Origin: Burkholderiales bacterium
Lineage (GTDB): Bacteria; Pseudomonadota; Gammaproteobacteria; Burkholderiales; Burkholderiaceae_C
Assembly (NCBI GenBank): GCA_947372225.1
Contig: CANBSV010000001.1
Coordinates: forward strand, 54,267 to 118,266
Reading direction: 5' to 3'
Length of the DNA: 64,000 nucleotides
Positions within the stretch are counted from its first letter, which is position 1; every line of letters begins with the position of its first letter. Under the pieces are notes generated by a model, which saw nothing but the letters and a program-made list of their open reading frames with translations, was not told the DNA's origin and searched no databases. Shown in pieces: positions 6,955 to 15,779 of the stretch. A program made the translations under genes and the position numbers.

Positions 6955-8508
6955 ATGCGCAACAACGGCCCCGTCACCCAGCAGGAATACATCGTCCCTG
7001 AGGGCGCCACGCTGGTATCCACCACCGACCTCAAGAGCCGGATCACCTACTGCAATCCGTCGTTCATCGAGGTCAGCGGCTACCGGCGCGAAGAGCTCAT
7101 CGGTCAGCCGCACAACATGATCCGCCACCCGGACATGCCGCAGGAGGCCTTTCGAGACATGTGGGCGACCATCGAAGGCGGCCAGCCCTGGTCGGCCCTG
7201 GTCAAGAACCGGCGCAAGAACGGCGACCACTACTGGGTCGTCGCCAACGTCACGCCGGTGCTTGAACACGGCGAGGTCACCGGCTACATGTCGGTGCGCA
7301 CACGCGTCACTCGCGAGCAGGTCGCCGCAGCCGAGGCCCTTTACGCCGGCATGCGCGAAGAGGCCGAGTCGGGCCGCCTCATCACGTTGTTGCATCAAGG
7401 CCGCTTGCGCCTGAACACCCCGGTCGGGCGCTTGCGTTCGATGTTCGAGTGGGGTCTGGCGGCCAAATTCCGAGCCCTTGCGCTGTCGCTGGCGCTGTGC
7501 AGTGCCGGTCTGGGCGCGGCGCTGCCGTCAGGCGCCGGGCTGGGTCTGGCCTTGCTGGCTGCGACCGTGCTGGGTCTGGCGGCGGCCTGGTGGCTGTCCA
7601 GCAGCACCGTGGCGCCGCTCAAGGAATTGATCTCCGCCGCCAACCGCATGGCCGCAGGCGATCTTCGCCAGGTGTTGCCAGCCACCCGTCTCGATGAGTG
7701 GGGCAGCGCCAACCGCGGGCTGACACAACTCAATGTGAACTTGCAGGCCATCGTCGGCGACGTGCGCTACCAGGTTGAAGGCATCGACAACGCTTCTCGC
7801 GAGATCTCGGCGGGCAGCGCCGATCTCAGCGGTCGAACCGAATCGCAGGCGAGCAATCTGGAGCAAACGGCCGCTTCGCTGGAGCAGATCACCAGCACCA
7901 TCTGCGCCAACGCCGACTCGGCGCGCAAGGCCAACGAACTGGCGGAACAGGCCACCGACGTGGCCGAGCGCGGCGCCCAGGCCGCCGGCTCGGCGATCGA
8001 GCGCATGGGCGAGATTCAGGCGTCCTCGCAGCGCATCGGCGAGATCATCCAGGTCATCGAAGGGATCTCGTTCCAGACCAACTTGCTGGCCTTGAACGCC
8101 GCGGTGGAGGCTGCGCGAGCCGGCGAGCAGGGCCGGGGCTTCGCGGTGGTGGCCGGCGAGGTTCGTGCGCTCGCTGCACGCACCAACGGAGCGGCGCGCG
8201 AAATCAAGAGCCTCATCGATGACTCCGTGGCGCGGGTGGAGGGCGGGCGGCGCCTCGTCGAAGACACCGGTCAGACCGTGCGCGAGACCATGACGTCGAT
8301 CCGACAGGTCGCCGCGCTGGTGGCCGAGATCAGCACCGCATCGACCGAGCAGGCCACGGGCATCGCGCAGGTCAATGAGGCGGTCAATCAGCTCGACAAC
8401 CTGACACAGCAAAACGCCGCGATGGTCGAGCAGCTGTCGGCTTCGGCCGCCTCGTTGAGCACGCAAGCCGGTGTGGTCGCCGAGGCGGTGAGAATCTTCG
8501 GCAGTTGA
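6955..8508 (+). CDS. aer: Aer-like chemoreceptor: PAS domain plus methyl-accepting signalling domain
   Basis: 517 residues. An N-terminal PAS domain (about 15-120; [21 protein letters not shown] is the hallmark of Aer PAS domains) is followed by a hydrophobic pair of helices (about 172-215), a HAMP-like segment (S-T-V-A-P-L-K-E-L) and a cytoplasmic signalling domain with the hairpin [20 protein letters not shown]. The PAS has the form that binds FAD in energy-taxis receptors, so it likely steers motility by redox state. No periplasmic ligand domain is present. It sits between dbpA and tolB, a place where tolQRA might be expected. No clear flagellar-type promoter was found upstream. Confidence 0.9.
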   Translation: MRNNGPVTQQEYIVPEGATLVSTTDLKSRITYCNPSFIEVSGYRREELIGQPHNMIRHPDMPQEAFRDMWATIEGGQPWSALVKNRRKNGDHYWVVANVTPVLEHGEVTGYMSVRTRVTREQVAAAEALYAGMREEAESGRLITLLHQGRLRLNTPVGRLRSMFEWGLAAKFRALALSLALCSAGLGAALPSGAGLGLALLAATVLGLAAAWWLSSSTVAPLKELISAANRMAAGDLRQVLPATRLDEWGSANRGLTQLNVNLQAIVGDVRYQVEGIDNASREISAGSADLSGRTESQASNLEQTAASLEQITSTICANADSARKANELAEQATDVAERGAQAAGSAIERMGEIQASSQRIGEIIQVIEGISFQTNLLALNAAVEAARAGEQGRGFAVVAGEVRALAARTNGAAREIKSLIDDSVARVEGGRRLVEDTGQTVRETMTSIRQVAALVAEISTASTEQATGIAQVNEAVNQLDNLTQQNAAMVEQLSASAASLSTQAGVVAEAVRIFGS

Positions 8509-8601
8509 CGCTCGGCAAGACAGGGGTATTCCCGCCCTCTATCATGGGCGCCGCGCCATCCATGCCGACTTGGCCCCACTCAGGCCTGCTCATTACCTCT
8601 C

Positions 8602-9900
8602 ATGCTTCGACCCTTTTCAGCCAACCGGCTGCGCTTTGTTCCATCCCTGCTGCTTGCGTTGACGTTCTGGCTGGCATTCGCGAGCCCGGCCCAGGCGCAG
8701 TTCCGCGTCGAGATGTCGGGTGTTGGCGCCTCGCAGGTGCCCATCGCGATTGCGCACTTTCGCGACGAGGACCGCTACGGTCAGACGCTGTCGGCCATCG
8801 TGCGCGCCGACCTGGAGCGCAGTGGCCTGTTTCGCGGCGTGGACGCCGCCGAGGTGCTCGACGAGATGGCCTCGCCGGCGATGACACAGTGGCGCGGTCG
8901 TGCGGCCGATGCCCTGGTCGGTGGCTCGGTCACGCGGCTGGCCGATGGCCGCCTCGATGTGCGATTCAAGCTGTGGGATGTCGTTAAGGGCGCTGAGCTC
9001 GGCGGTCAAAGCAGTCTGGTGGCGCAAGCGGACTTGCGGCTGGCCGCGCATCGCATTGCCGACTACGTGCACAAAAAACTCACCGGGCAAGAAGGCGTGT
9101 TCTCGACCCGCATCGCCTATGTCACCAAGGCCGGCAAGAACTTCACCCTGCGCATTGCCGATGCCGACGGCGAGGGCGGTCAGGTGGCGCTCAACAGCAT
9201 GGAACCCATCATCTCGCCCGCCTGGTCGCCCGATGGCCGCGAGTTGGCCTATGTGTCGTTCGAAAGCCAGAAGGCCGTGGTCTACGTGCAGGACACGTCC
9301 AGCGGCAAGCGCCGCGCGCTGGCCAACTTCCGTGGCTCGAACAGCGCACCGGCGTGGTCGCCCGATGGACAGACATTGGCCGTCACCCTGTCGCGCGATG
9401 GCGGCTCGCAGCTTTACCTGATCGGGCGCAACGGCGACAACGTGCGCCGCCTCACGCAAAGCATCGGCATCGACACCGAGCCGGCGTTCTCGCCCGATGG
9501 CCGCTTCGTCTATTTCGTCAGCGACCGCGGCGGCAGCCCGCAGATCTACCGCACCGCCGTCACCGGCGGCAATGCCGAACGCATCACGTTTGCAGGCAGT
9601 TACAACATCAGTCCGGCCATCAGCCCCGACGGGCGTTCTCTCGCCTACATTGCGCGTCAGGGCAACGTCTTCAGGTTGCACGTGCAGGATTTGTCCGGTG
9701 GTGCGTCGCAGCCGCTCAGCGACACCAGCGACGATGAGAGCCCAAGCTTCGCCCCCAACGGCCGGTTGATCATCTATGCCTCGCGCGCCCAGGGCCGCGA
9801 CGTGTTGATGACCACCACGCTGGACGGCAAGATCCGTGCGCGTCTGGTGTCCACCACCGCCGATGTCCGCGAGCCCGTGTGGGGGCCGTTCGGTCGCTGA
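8602..9900 (+). CDS. tolB: Tol-Pal system periplasmic protein TolB
   Basis: 432 residues. A signal peptide ends at AQA (residue 32). An N-terminal alpha/beta domain is followed by a beta-propeller made of repeated W-S/A-P-D-G-type blades (SPAWSPDGR, APAWSPDGQ, EPAFSPDGR, SPAISPDGR, SPSFAPNGR). TolB binds Pal and TolA and helps outer-membrane constriction during division. It leads a tolB-pal-cpoB run with short gaps. The tolQ, tolR and tolA genes that usually precede it are absent here; an Aer-like receptor gene lies upstream instead. Confidence 0.97.
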   Translation: MLRPFSANRLRFVPSLLLALTFWLAFASPAQAQFRVEMSGVGASQVPIAIAHFRDEDRYGQTLSAIVRADLERSGLFRGVDAAEVLDEMASPAMTQWRGRAADALVGGSVTRLADGRLDVRFKLWDVVKGAELGGQSSLVAQADLRLAAHRIADYVHKKLTGQEGVFSTRIAYVTKAGKNFTLRIADADGEGGQVALNSMEPIISPAWSPDGRELAYVSFESQKAVVYVQDTSSGKRRALANFRGSNSAPAWSPDGQTLAVTLSRDGGSQLYLIGRNGDNVRRLTQSIGIDTEPAFSPDGRFVYFVSDRGGSPQIYRTAVTGGNAERITFAGSYNISPAISPDGRSLAYIARQGNVFRLHVQDLSGGASQPLSDTSDDESPSFAPNGRLIIYASRAQGRDVLMTTTLDGKIRARLVSTTADVREPVWGPFGR

Positions 9901-9946
9901 AACCCTTCATCACATCTCTTCTTCTTAGCCCAGCAAAGGAACTTCC

Positions 9947-10498
9947 ATGAACCCGATCCGTGTTGCTCAAACCTCTCCGCGTCTGCTGTTGTCGGCCCTG
10001 TGCGTGGCTGCTCTGGCCGGCTGCGGCTCTAACGTCAAGCTCGACGACAAGGCCGTGCCAGTTGAAAACCGCACGGCGACGCCGGTGGATCCCAACGCCG
10101 CCAGCGCTTCGACTTCCCAGTCGCAAGTCACCAGCGTCGACCTGACCAAGGGTGCAGCCGACACCAGCGCTGCCAATCGCGTCGTCTACTTCGACTTCGA
10201 CAGCTACACCGTGCGCGATGACGCACGTCCGGTGATCGAGCTCAACGGCAAGGCGCTCGCCGCCAACCGTGCCAAGCGCATCGCTGCCGAAGGCCACACG
10301 GACGAACGCGGCGGTCGTGAGTACAACCTTGCGCTCGGCCAGAAGCGCGCCGAAGCGGTCGTGCGCGCGCTGGTCGTGTCGGGCGCTGCCGACAACCAGA
10401 TTGAAGCCGTCAGCTTCGGCAAGGAGCGTCCTGCCGTGACCGGTTCTGATGAAGCGGCCTGGGCCAAGAACCGCCGTGTCGAACTGACCAACCGTTGA
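9947..10498 (+). CDS. pal: Peptidoglycan-associated lipoprotein Pal
   Basis: 183 residues. A lipoprotein signal ends in the lipobox LAGC with lipidated C26. The C-terminal OmpA-like domain (about 75-183) carries VYFDFDSY, AEGHTDERGGREYN, ALGQKRAEAV and the closing NRRVEL, the residues that hold diaminopimelate of peptidoglycan. Pal anchors the outer membrane to the cell wall and works with TolB. The start ATG 9947 has an AAGGA ribosome-binding site. Spacing is 46 bases from tolB and 10 bases to cpoB, so one transcript is likely. Confidence 0.97.
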   Translation: MNPIRVAQTSPRLLLSALCVAALAGCGSNVKLDDKAVPVENRTATPVDPNAASASTSQSQVTSVDLTKGAADTSAANRVVYFDFDSYTVRDDARPVIELNGKALAANRAKRIAAEGHTDERGGREYNLALGQKRAEAVVRALVVSGAADNQIEAVSFGKERPAVTGSDEAAWAKNRRVELTNR

Positions 10499-10508
10499 AG
10501 GCTCGGGC

Positions 10509-11291
10509 ATGAGCGTGCCGATGTTCTCTGTGCGCCGTGGCGCGTCGGTCGCGCTGCTGGGGCTGGCGTTGCTGTGTGCCTCGGCGAACGCGGCCTTGTT
10601 TGGCGACGATGAAGCCCGCAAGGCCATCCTCGATCTGCGCCAGAAGGTCGACCAGGTCGCCGAGCAGCAGCGACAGCAGCAAACCGAGCAAAACGCGCAA
10701 CTGCTCGATCAGATCGCCCAACTGCGCCGCAGCCTGCTCGACTCCAACAACCAGATCGAGCTCATGCGCACCGAGAACGCACGCTTGCGCGGGCAGCTCG
10801 AGCAACTGGCGCGCGACCTGAGCGAAGCGCAGCTCAAGTCACGCGATCTGGACGGCCGGTTGCGTCGGCTCGAGCCTCAGAAAGCGTCCATCGACGGCAA
10901 GGAATTCACCGCCGACGCCGAAGAGATCCGCCAGTACGAAGCGGCCATGACGCAGGTGCGCGCCGGTGAGTTCGCCGTGGCGGCGAATTCGCTCTCGAAC
11001 TTCTTGAGCCGCTGGCCGACCAGCGGTTACGGCCCTTCGGTGCTGTTCTGGCTGGGCAATGCGCAATATGGCAAGCGCGACTACCTGGCGGCGATTGCCT
11101 CGTTTCGCAGCTTCGCGGGCAACCACCCCGATGACCCGCGCGCACCTGAAGCCTTGCTCGCAGTGGCCAATTGCCACTTCGAGCTGAAGGAGACCAAGTC
11201 CGCGCGCAAGGTGCTGGACGAACTGTTCAAGGCCTATCCCAAATCCGAAGCCGCTCAGGCAGGCAAGGAGCGCCTGAGCGCGCTGAAGTGA
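10509..11291 (+). CDS. cpoB: Cell division coordinator CpoB (YbgF)
   Basis: 260 residues. The signal peptide ends after residue 28 (ASANA). A Gln/Leu-rich trimerising coiled coil (about 35-105) is followed by three tetratricopeptide-like repeats (about 130-260, including SVLFWLGNAQYGKRDY and RAPEALLAVANCHFELKE). CpoB links peptidoglycan synthesis by PBP1B with Tol-driven outer-membrane constriction in the periplasm. Only 10 bases separate it from pal. Confidence 0.93.
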   Translation: MSVPMFSVRRGASVALLGLALLCASANAALFGDDEARKAILDLRQKVDQVAEQQRQQQTEQNAQLLDQIAQLRRSLLDSNNQIELMRTENARLRGQLEQLARDLSEAQLKSRDLDGRLRRLEPQKASIDGKEFTADAEEIRQYEAAMTQVRAGEFAVAANSLSNFLSRWPTSGYGPSVLFWLGNAQYGKRDYLAAIASFRSFAGNHPDDPRAPEALLAVANCHFELKETKSARKVLDELFKAYPKSEAAQAGKERLSALK

Positions 11292-11309
11292 CCTGATGGT
11301 GATCTCCCC

Positions 11310-12095
11310 ATGACGGGTGAGCACGTCAGCGCATCGCCGGCGGCGAGTGATCTCGATGCCGACCTGGAGCGCCGCTTCGGCGGTTTGAGGCGACTGCACG
11401 GCGACGCGCTCTATCAGCGACTGCGTGCGGCCCGCGTGGCGGTGGTCGGACTCGGGGGTGTGGGTTCGTGGGCGGCCGAGGCGCTGGCACGCAGTGGGGT
11501 TGCAGCGCTCACGCTGATCGATCTCGACCACGTGTCCGAGGGCAACATCAACCGCCAGGTTCAAGCCAGTGGACGCACGGTGGGGCAGTCCAAGGTGTCG
11601 GCGCTGTGCGAACGGTTGGCTGATATTCATCCCGGCTGTTCGCTTTACCCGGTCGAGGAGTTCGTCGATGCCGACAACTGGCCCGCGCTGCTGCCGCAAC
11701 CCGTTGACGCCGTGGTCGATGCCTGCGATCAGGTGCGCGCCAAGGCGGCCCTGGCCGCTTGGGCGCTGGCCAGCGGCACGCCGTTCGTGACCGTGGGTGC
11801 GGCGGGCGGCAAGCAACGCCCTCAGGCCGTCGAGGTCGCTGATCTGGCCGATGCCACCCATGACCCGCTGCTGGCCTCGTTGCGCCAGCGTTTGCGCCAG
11901 CACCATGGTGCTGCTCGCAGTGCGCCCATGGGTGTGATGGGCGTGTTTTCGCGAGAGCCGGTGCAAGTGCCATCGCAGTCCTGCGACACCGAAAGCAATC
12001 TCAATTGCCATGGCTACGGGTCCAGCGTGACCGTGACGGCCACCTTCGGCATGGTGGCCGCCGCCGAGGCGATCCGCCAAGTGTTGCTGCGCTGA
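11310..12095 (+). CDS. tcdA: tRNA threonylcarbamoyladenosine dehydratase TcdA
   Basis: 261-residue E1-like (ThiF/MoeB fold) ATPase. RFGGLRRLHG near the N-terminus, the nucleotide-binding GLGGVGS, D-L-D-H-V and INRQ motifs and the C-terminal GSSVTVTATFG are typical of TcdA/CsdL. It cyclises the t6A37 modification of tRNA to ct6A. It follows cpoB by 18 bases and ends just upstream of two tRNA-Lys genes, whose products are among those carrying t6A/ct6A37, a neat but probably coincidental arrangement. Confidence 0.92.
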   Translation: MTGEHVSASPAASDLDADLERRFGGLRRLHGDALYQRLRAARVAVVGLGGVGSWAAEALARSGVAALTLIDLDHVSEGNINRQVQASGRTVGQSKVSALCERLADIHPGCSLYPVEEFVDADNWPALLPQPVDAVVDACDQVRAKAALAAWALASGTPFVTVGAAGGKQRPQAVEVADLADATHDPLLASLRQRLRQHHGAARSAPMGVMGVFSREPVQVPSQSCDTESNLNCHGYGSSVTVTATFGMVAAAEAIRQVLLR

Positions 12096-12104
12096 ACCAA
12101 AACC

Positions 12105-12135
12105 TTGCCGATAAGGTGGTGAGCCGGTCTATAAT
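12105..12135 (+). promoter_or_regulatory. Promoter of the tRNA-Lys pair
   Basis: A perfect -10 hexamer TATAAT lies at 12130-12135, 14 bases before the first tRNA base, as expected for a short tRNA leader. A possible -35 TTGCCG lies at 12105-12110 with a long 19-base spacer, so the -35 assignment is uncertain. It sits just after the tcdA stop. Confidence 0.5.
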
Positions 12136-12149
12136 TTTCGGCTGCCCCG

Positions 12150-12225
12150 GGGTTGTTAGCTCAGTTGGTAGAGCAGCGGACTTTTAATCCGTAGGTCGTG
12201 GGTTCGAGTCCCGCACAACCCACCA
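12150..12225 (+). tRNA. tRNA-Lys (anticodon TTT)
   Basis: 76 bases including an encoded CCA end. Acceptor stem GGGTTGT pairs with ACAACCC; D arm GCTC/GAGC; anticodon stem GCGGA/TCCGT with loop CTTTTAA; T arm GTGGG TTCGAGT CCCGC. The anticodon TTT is at 12183-12185, giving lysine. It starts one base earlier than a casual reading of GGTTGTT would suggest, to complete the seven-pair acceptor stem. Confidence 0.97.
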
Positions 12226-12266
12226 CCTACCGGGTCAAAGGTTTCATCGAATCAGTCAGATATGTG

Positions 12267-12342
12267 GGGCTCTTAGCTCAGTTGGTAGAGCAGCGGACTC
12301 TTAATCCGTAGGTCGAGTGTTCGAGTCACTCAGGGCCCACCA
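12267..12342 (+). tRNA. tRNA-Lys (anticodon CTT)
   Basis: 76 bases with encoded CCA. Acceptor GGGCTCT pairs with AGGGCCC (one T-G pair); anticodon stem GCGGA/TCCGT with loop CTCTTAA; anticodon CTT at 12300-12302, lysine. The D arm and anticodon arm are nearly identical to the tRNA 42 bases upstream, while acceptor and T stems differ, so the pair is an old duplication that split the two lysine codons. Confidence 0.96.
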
Positions 12343-12345
12343 ATA

Positions 12346-12386
12346 AAAACAACGGCCTGCCAGAAATGGCAGGCCGTTTGTCTTTT
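12346..12386. terminator. Bidirectional intrinsic terminator between tRNA-Lys and the chemoreceptor gene
   Basis: A perfect 12-base stem AACGGCCTGCCA (12351-12362) / TGGCAGGCCGTT (12367-12378) with a GAAA loop. On the plus strand it is followed by TTGTCTTTT; on the minus strand the outgoing strand reads GTTTTTATT. It can therefore stop both tRNA transcription and the convergent chemoreceptor message. Confidence 0.85.
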
Positions 12387-12389
12387 CAG

Positions 12390-12411
12390 GCGTGACGACA
12401 TGTCGTCACGC
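12390..12411. repeat. 22-base perfect palindrome
   Basis: Arms GCGTGACGAC and GTCGTCACGC flank a central AT, located between the bidirectional terminator and the stop codon of the minus-strand chemoreceptor gene. No T-run follows on either strand, so it may be an extra transcript-end hairpin or a protein-binding site. Confidence 0.4.
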
Positions 12412-12419
12412 TTTGAGGG

Positions 12420-14414
12420 CTACGCGGGCAACTTGAAGCGGGCCACGTCTTCGGCAAGACCCTCGGCCTGGCTGCGCAACTCGGTGGCTGCCGCCGCGGT
12501 CTGTTCGACCAGCGCCGCATTCTGTTGCGTCATGCGGTCCAGATCGCCCACGGCCGAACCCACCTGGCCGACGCCGTCGCTTTGCTCCGTGGCAGCCGTG
12601 GCGATTTCCGAGAACAAGTCGTTCATGCGTTTGGCATTGACCTGGATCTCCTTCATCGTGTCGCCCGCACCCATCACCACGCGGGTGCCGGATTCGACCT
12701 TCTCCACGCTGGCCGCGATGAGTCCCTTGATCTCCTTGGCCGCTTGAGCGCTGCGTGTGGCGAGGTTGCGAACCTCGCTGGCCACCACCGCAAAGCCGCG
12801 GCCTTGTTCGCCGGCGCGGGCCGCTTCCACCGCTGCATTCAGCGCGAGGATGTTGGTCTGGAAGGCGATGCCATCGATGGTCCCGATGATTTCGCTGATC
12901 TTCTTGGACGAAGTGTTGATGTCTTGCATCGTGTTGACCACCTCGGCGATCACGTTGCCGCCCCGGGTGGCAGCCAGCGAATTGCTGGACGCTGCCTGAG
13001 AGGCCTCTTGCACGTTGGACGCGGTGTTCTTCACCGTCGCCGAAATCTCGTGCATGGCGGCTGCGGTTTCTTGCAGGTTGGCCGCACTTTGTTCGGTGCG
13101 TGCAGAAAGATCCATCGACGCCGAGGCGATTTCGCCGCTGGCTTTCACGAGCGATGCCGAGGATTCGCGCACCCGATCGACGATGCCGTGCAGCGAGTTT
13201 TGCATCTGCTTCAGGCTGAGCATCAGCTCGGCGGCCTCGTCCTTGCCCCACGGATTCGGGTTGGTCGTCAGGTCACCGTCGGTGATGGCCACCAGGTGAC
13301 GCTTGACTTCAACGAAACCGCCACGGGTCACCAGGTAGAACGAATAGAACAGATAGCCAGCCACGCTCAAGAAGCCGAACACCATGCCGACCTGAAGGAT
13401 CAGGCTGCTGTTGATGTGGGCTACACGGGCCTCGAGGAGCTGCCCCACACGGTCGAACACCTTGCCGTTCATCACGTTCTGGTGTTCGATGGTCGCAGCG
13501 CCCAGCGCGGCATAGGTTTCCGGCTTGCCGGTGAGCCCGTCGTCACTGATCTGCGCGCTCATCGCTTGGTTGAACGCATCGAAGGCTTCGTCGTTTTCCT
13601 TCATGCCCAGAGGCAGCTTCACCTCGTCGGTCAGGTTGGCCACGCCATTCAGGTAAGACTGCTCGCAAAAGCCATCGATGAATCTCTGCGTGGCTGACAG
13701 CGTCGTGATTTCATCGTGCAGGGATGGGCTCAACTGACCGCTGGCGAGCGCCATCATGCCGGCTGTTTTCAGCTTGGCGGTGTTCTCGGTCTGGCGCGGG
13801 CCAAACACCATCGCCATGTTGATCAGGTGGTAGGACTCGGCTTCTGGATCGAGGATCAGGCCGGAGGTGTTGACCACGTCAGTCGACAGCTCCAGGGCTG
13901 CGCTGAGCGCTTCAGCGTGTGCCCGGTAGGTGAGTTCGGGCCGGCTTTGAACAGGCTTGGCCTGCAGGGCGTCGCCCAGCTCCTTGAATTTGGCGTAAGG
14001 CTCTTCATCGTGCAGCCCGCTGCCCAGCGCGGCGTGCTGTGATTCGATCTGGGCCATGGCTGCGGCCGTCTGTCGCTGCAGGTCGTCAAGCGCTGCATCC
14101 TGGCCCAACACGGCAGCGTCCCGGCGCTGCTGGGCCAGCTTGATCCAGGCCAGAACCGGCCGCACGTAGGTCACGCCTTGCAGTTCCTGCTGGGTGGCAG
14201 TGCGCAAGTCGGTTTGGGCGTTGACGTAGTAGGCCAGCAAGATCGCCAGTGGCACCACGAACGCGATCGACACCGCAAGGGCTTTGGACTTGAACCCCAG
14301 AGCTCGAAACAGCTTGACGCCAACGCCCCAAATGCCGTGATGGCTGAAGAGCGAAAGCGGCCACGTCGTGCGAGCCCCCGATTGGCCAGAATGTTTTGCC
14401 CCTGCGTAAGCCAT
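12420..14414 (-). CDS. Methyl-accepting chemotaxis protein (transmembrane)
   Basis: 664 residues from ATG 14414, which has AGGGGAAA upstream; a TTG six bases earlier is an alternative. A first membrane helix (about 43-63) and a second (about 340-362) bracket a periplasmic sensor of about 280 residues that is mostly helical. A HAMP segment and a signalling domain follow, with hairpin [27 protein letters not shown] cut here as [19 protein letters not shown]. The ligand is unknown. It converges on the tRNA-Lys pair and shares their terminator. A sigma-28-like promoter upstream suggests expression with late flagellar genes. Confidence 0.93.
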   Translation of the reverse strand: MAYAGAKHSGQSGARTTWPLSLFSHHGIWGVGVKLFRALGFKSKALAVSIAFVVPLAILLAYYVNAQTDLRTATQQELQGVTYVRPVLAWIKLAQQRRDAAVLGQDAALDDLQRQTAAAMAQIESQHAALGSGLHDEEPYAKFKELGDALQAKPVQSRPELTYRAHAEALSAALELSTDVVNTSGLILDPEAESYHLINMAMVFGPRQTENTAKLKTAGMMALASGQLSPSLHDEITTLSATQRFIDGFCEQSYLNGVANLTDEVKLPLGMKENDEAFDAFNQAMSAQISDDGLTGKPETYAALGAATIEHQNVMNGKVFDRVGQLLEARVAHINSSLILQVGMVFGFLSVAGYLFYSFYLVTRGGFVEVKRHLVAITDGDLTTNPNPWGKDEAAELMLSLKQMQNSLHGIVDRVRESSASLVKASGEIASASMDLSARTEQSAANLQETAAAMHEISATVKNTASNVQEASQAASSNSLAATRGGNVIAEVVNTMQDINTSSKKISEIIGTIDGIAFQTNILALNAAVEAARAGEQGRGFAVVASEVRNLATRSAQAAKEIKGLIAASVEKVESGTRVVMGAGDTMKEIQVNAKRMNDLFSEIATAATEQSDGVGQVGSAVGDLDRMTQQNAALVEQTAAAATELRSQAEGLAEDVARFKLPA

Positions 14415-14495
14415 GATCAATTTCCCCTGCGGTTACATCAGCGTGAGACCCGTGGATTCGCACAAGCGCGCCGGCAACGAGACCCGATAGGGTTC

Positions 14496-14521
14496 TTATC
14501 GGACGTAATAAATTGTTCTTA
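14496..14521 (-). promoter_or_regulatory. Sigma-28 (FliA)-like promoter of the chemoreceptor gene
   Basis: On the minus strand, TAAG (14518-14521) and CCGATAA (14496-14502) are 15 bases apart, close to the flagellar consensus TAAA-N15-GCCGATAA. A start around 14488 would leave a leader of about 74 bases before ATG 14414. Chemoreceptor genes are standard FliA targets. Confidence 0.5.
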
Positions 14522-14524
14522 ATG

Positions 14525-14550
14525 AAAAGTTGGGCCGTTGACCAACTTTT
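14525..14550 (-). terminator. Hairpin, candidate terminator of the glycosyltransferase gene
   Basis: Arms AAAAGTTGG and CCAACTTTT with an 8-base spacer lie downstream of the minus-strand glycosyltransferase (ending at 14654) and upstream of the chemoreceptor promoter. The A/T-rich outer stem gives a short T-tract on either strand, so it resembles a weak terminator. It is about 100 bases beyond the stop codon. Confidence 0.4.
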
Positions 14551-14653
14551 GACCACCTGCTGGAGCGGAGAGGCTTTTTCCCGCAAATACAGGCGCTGAC
14601 CACCGGAGCGTTCAGCTCAAAGCCGGCAAGCCGGTGGCGAGGTGGTCGCAGGG

Positions 14654-15715
14654 CTAGCCGCCGAGCTCGCTCAGGAGGCGCCGCGCCGCGTTCAGCGGGT
14701 CGTAGCGCTCTTGCACCTCGTGGCGCAGGCGCTGCCGGCCGGGTCGCCCGTCGGTTACGTCCTGAAAGGCCTCGCGCAGGGCCTCGCACCATTGCGGCAC
14801 CGAGCTGGCCAGCAGTCGGGCGGACTCAGGCGCATCGACATAGTCGGGGATGGGCGAGCACACGGTGCGGATACCGAAAAAGCCCGCCTCGATGACCTTC
14901 AGGGCCGATTTGGCGCTGTTGAAGCTGGTGTCCTCGAGCGGGGCGAGGTTGACCGACGACGTGGCCACCAGGCGGCCATAGGCGGCGAAAGGCACTTTCG
15001 GGGAGAGCGTGCATTCAAACGGCACGCCGTCACGGCCGACCTTGCCGACCAGATCCACCCGAAATCCCGGAAAGTCAGGCAGCGTGGAGGTGATCGCCGG
15101 GGCGATCATGGCCAGATCGGCGTCGTGGGTGCGCGAGCCGCTGAAGTAGGTGACGCTCGCCTGACCTGACGCCATGCCGGACGGGCTGGAGGGCGCTTCG
15201 TTGCGCATGGACTCCCACGACAGGTGCCAGCTGTTGGGCAGCAGCACCCGTCGGGCCGGCGGGTTCGGCAAAGCCGCAAAGGCGTCGATGAGCACGGGCG
15301 TCGAGGCGATCACCCCGTCGAGCTCGCGGATGGCTTCGAGGTGGCGCAAGGCGCGCCGCGAGGCGACATCGGCCGATTTTTCGCCCGCCCGAACCGCAGG
15401 CCGGTCGGCGACCTGAGCCGGGGAAAAGATCAGGTCGTCGAAGTCGCCGAAGACCAGGGTCTGGTTGGCACGGAATTTCTCCAGAGCCGCGGCAAATGCA
15501 TCCGACATTGCCGGGCGGTGGATCACGACGATGTCCCAGCCGCGGGCCCGTCCCGGAATGCGCATGTCTGACAAATGCAGCATGCGCGCGTCCACGCCCA
15601 GACGCTGCAAGGCGAGCGCGGTGTTCTGGATGCGGTAGATGAACGAAGGGTCGCGCGAGGGGTCGAGCTTGTGGCGCAGGTAACCCGCTGCGGTCGACAG
15701 GAAAAGTATGCGCAT
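14654..15715 (-). CDS. Glycosyltransferase, GT-B/GT4-like
   Basis: 353 residues from ATG 15715; a GTG codon directly before it is less likely. The N-terminus MRILFLS and the region PSFIYRIQNTALALQRLG resemble GT-B acceptor domains. The C-terminal NSAKSALKVIEAGFFGIRTV and the following PDY segment resemble the sugar-nucleotide site of GT4-type enzymes (family motif E-x7-E in a looser form). It probably adds a sugar to a surface glycan. It is the last gene of a minus-strand run with a methyltransferase, a PP-loop protein and a second glycosyltransferase. The sugar donor is unknown. Confidence 0.75.
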   Translation of the reverse strand: MRILFLSTAAGYLRHKLDPSRDPSFIYRIQNTALALQRLGVDARMLHLSDMRIPGRARGWDIVVIHRPAMSDAFAAALEKFRANQTLVFGDFDDLIFSPAQVADRPAVRAGEKSADVASRRALRHLEAIRELDGVIASTPVLIDAFAALPNPPARRVLLPNSWHLSWESMRNEAPSSPSGMASGQASVTYFSGSRTHDADLAMIAPAITSTLPDFPGFRVDLVGKVGRDGVPFECTLSPKVPFAAYGRLVATSSVNLAPLEDTSFNSAKSALKVIEAGFFGIRTVCSPIPDYVDAPESARLLASSVPQWCEALREAFQDVTDGRPGRQRLRHEVQERYDPLNAARRLLSELGG

Positions 15716-15779
15716 CACTTCGAACCTGTCGGGAAGTGACCTTGCCGGCGCGTGAGAGGTGAACCCAGTTCAACGGCCC

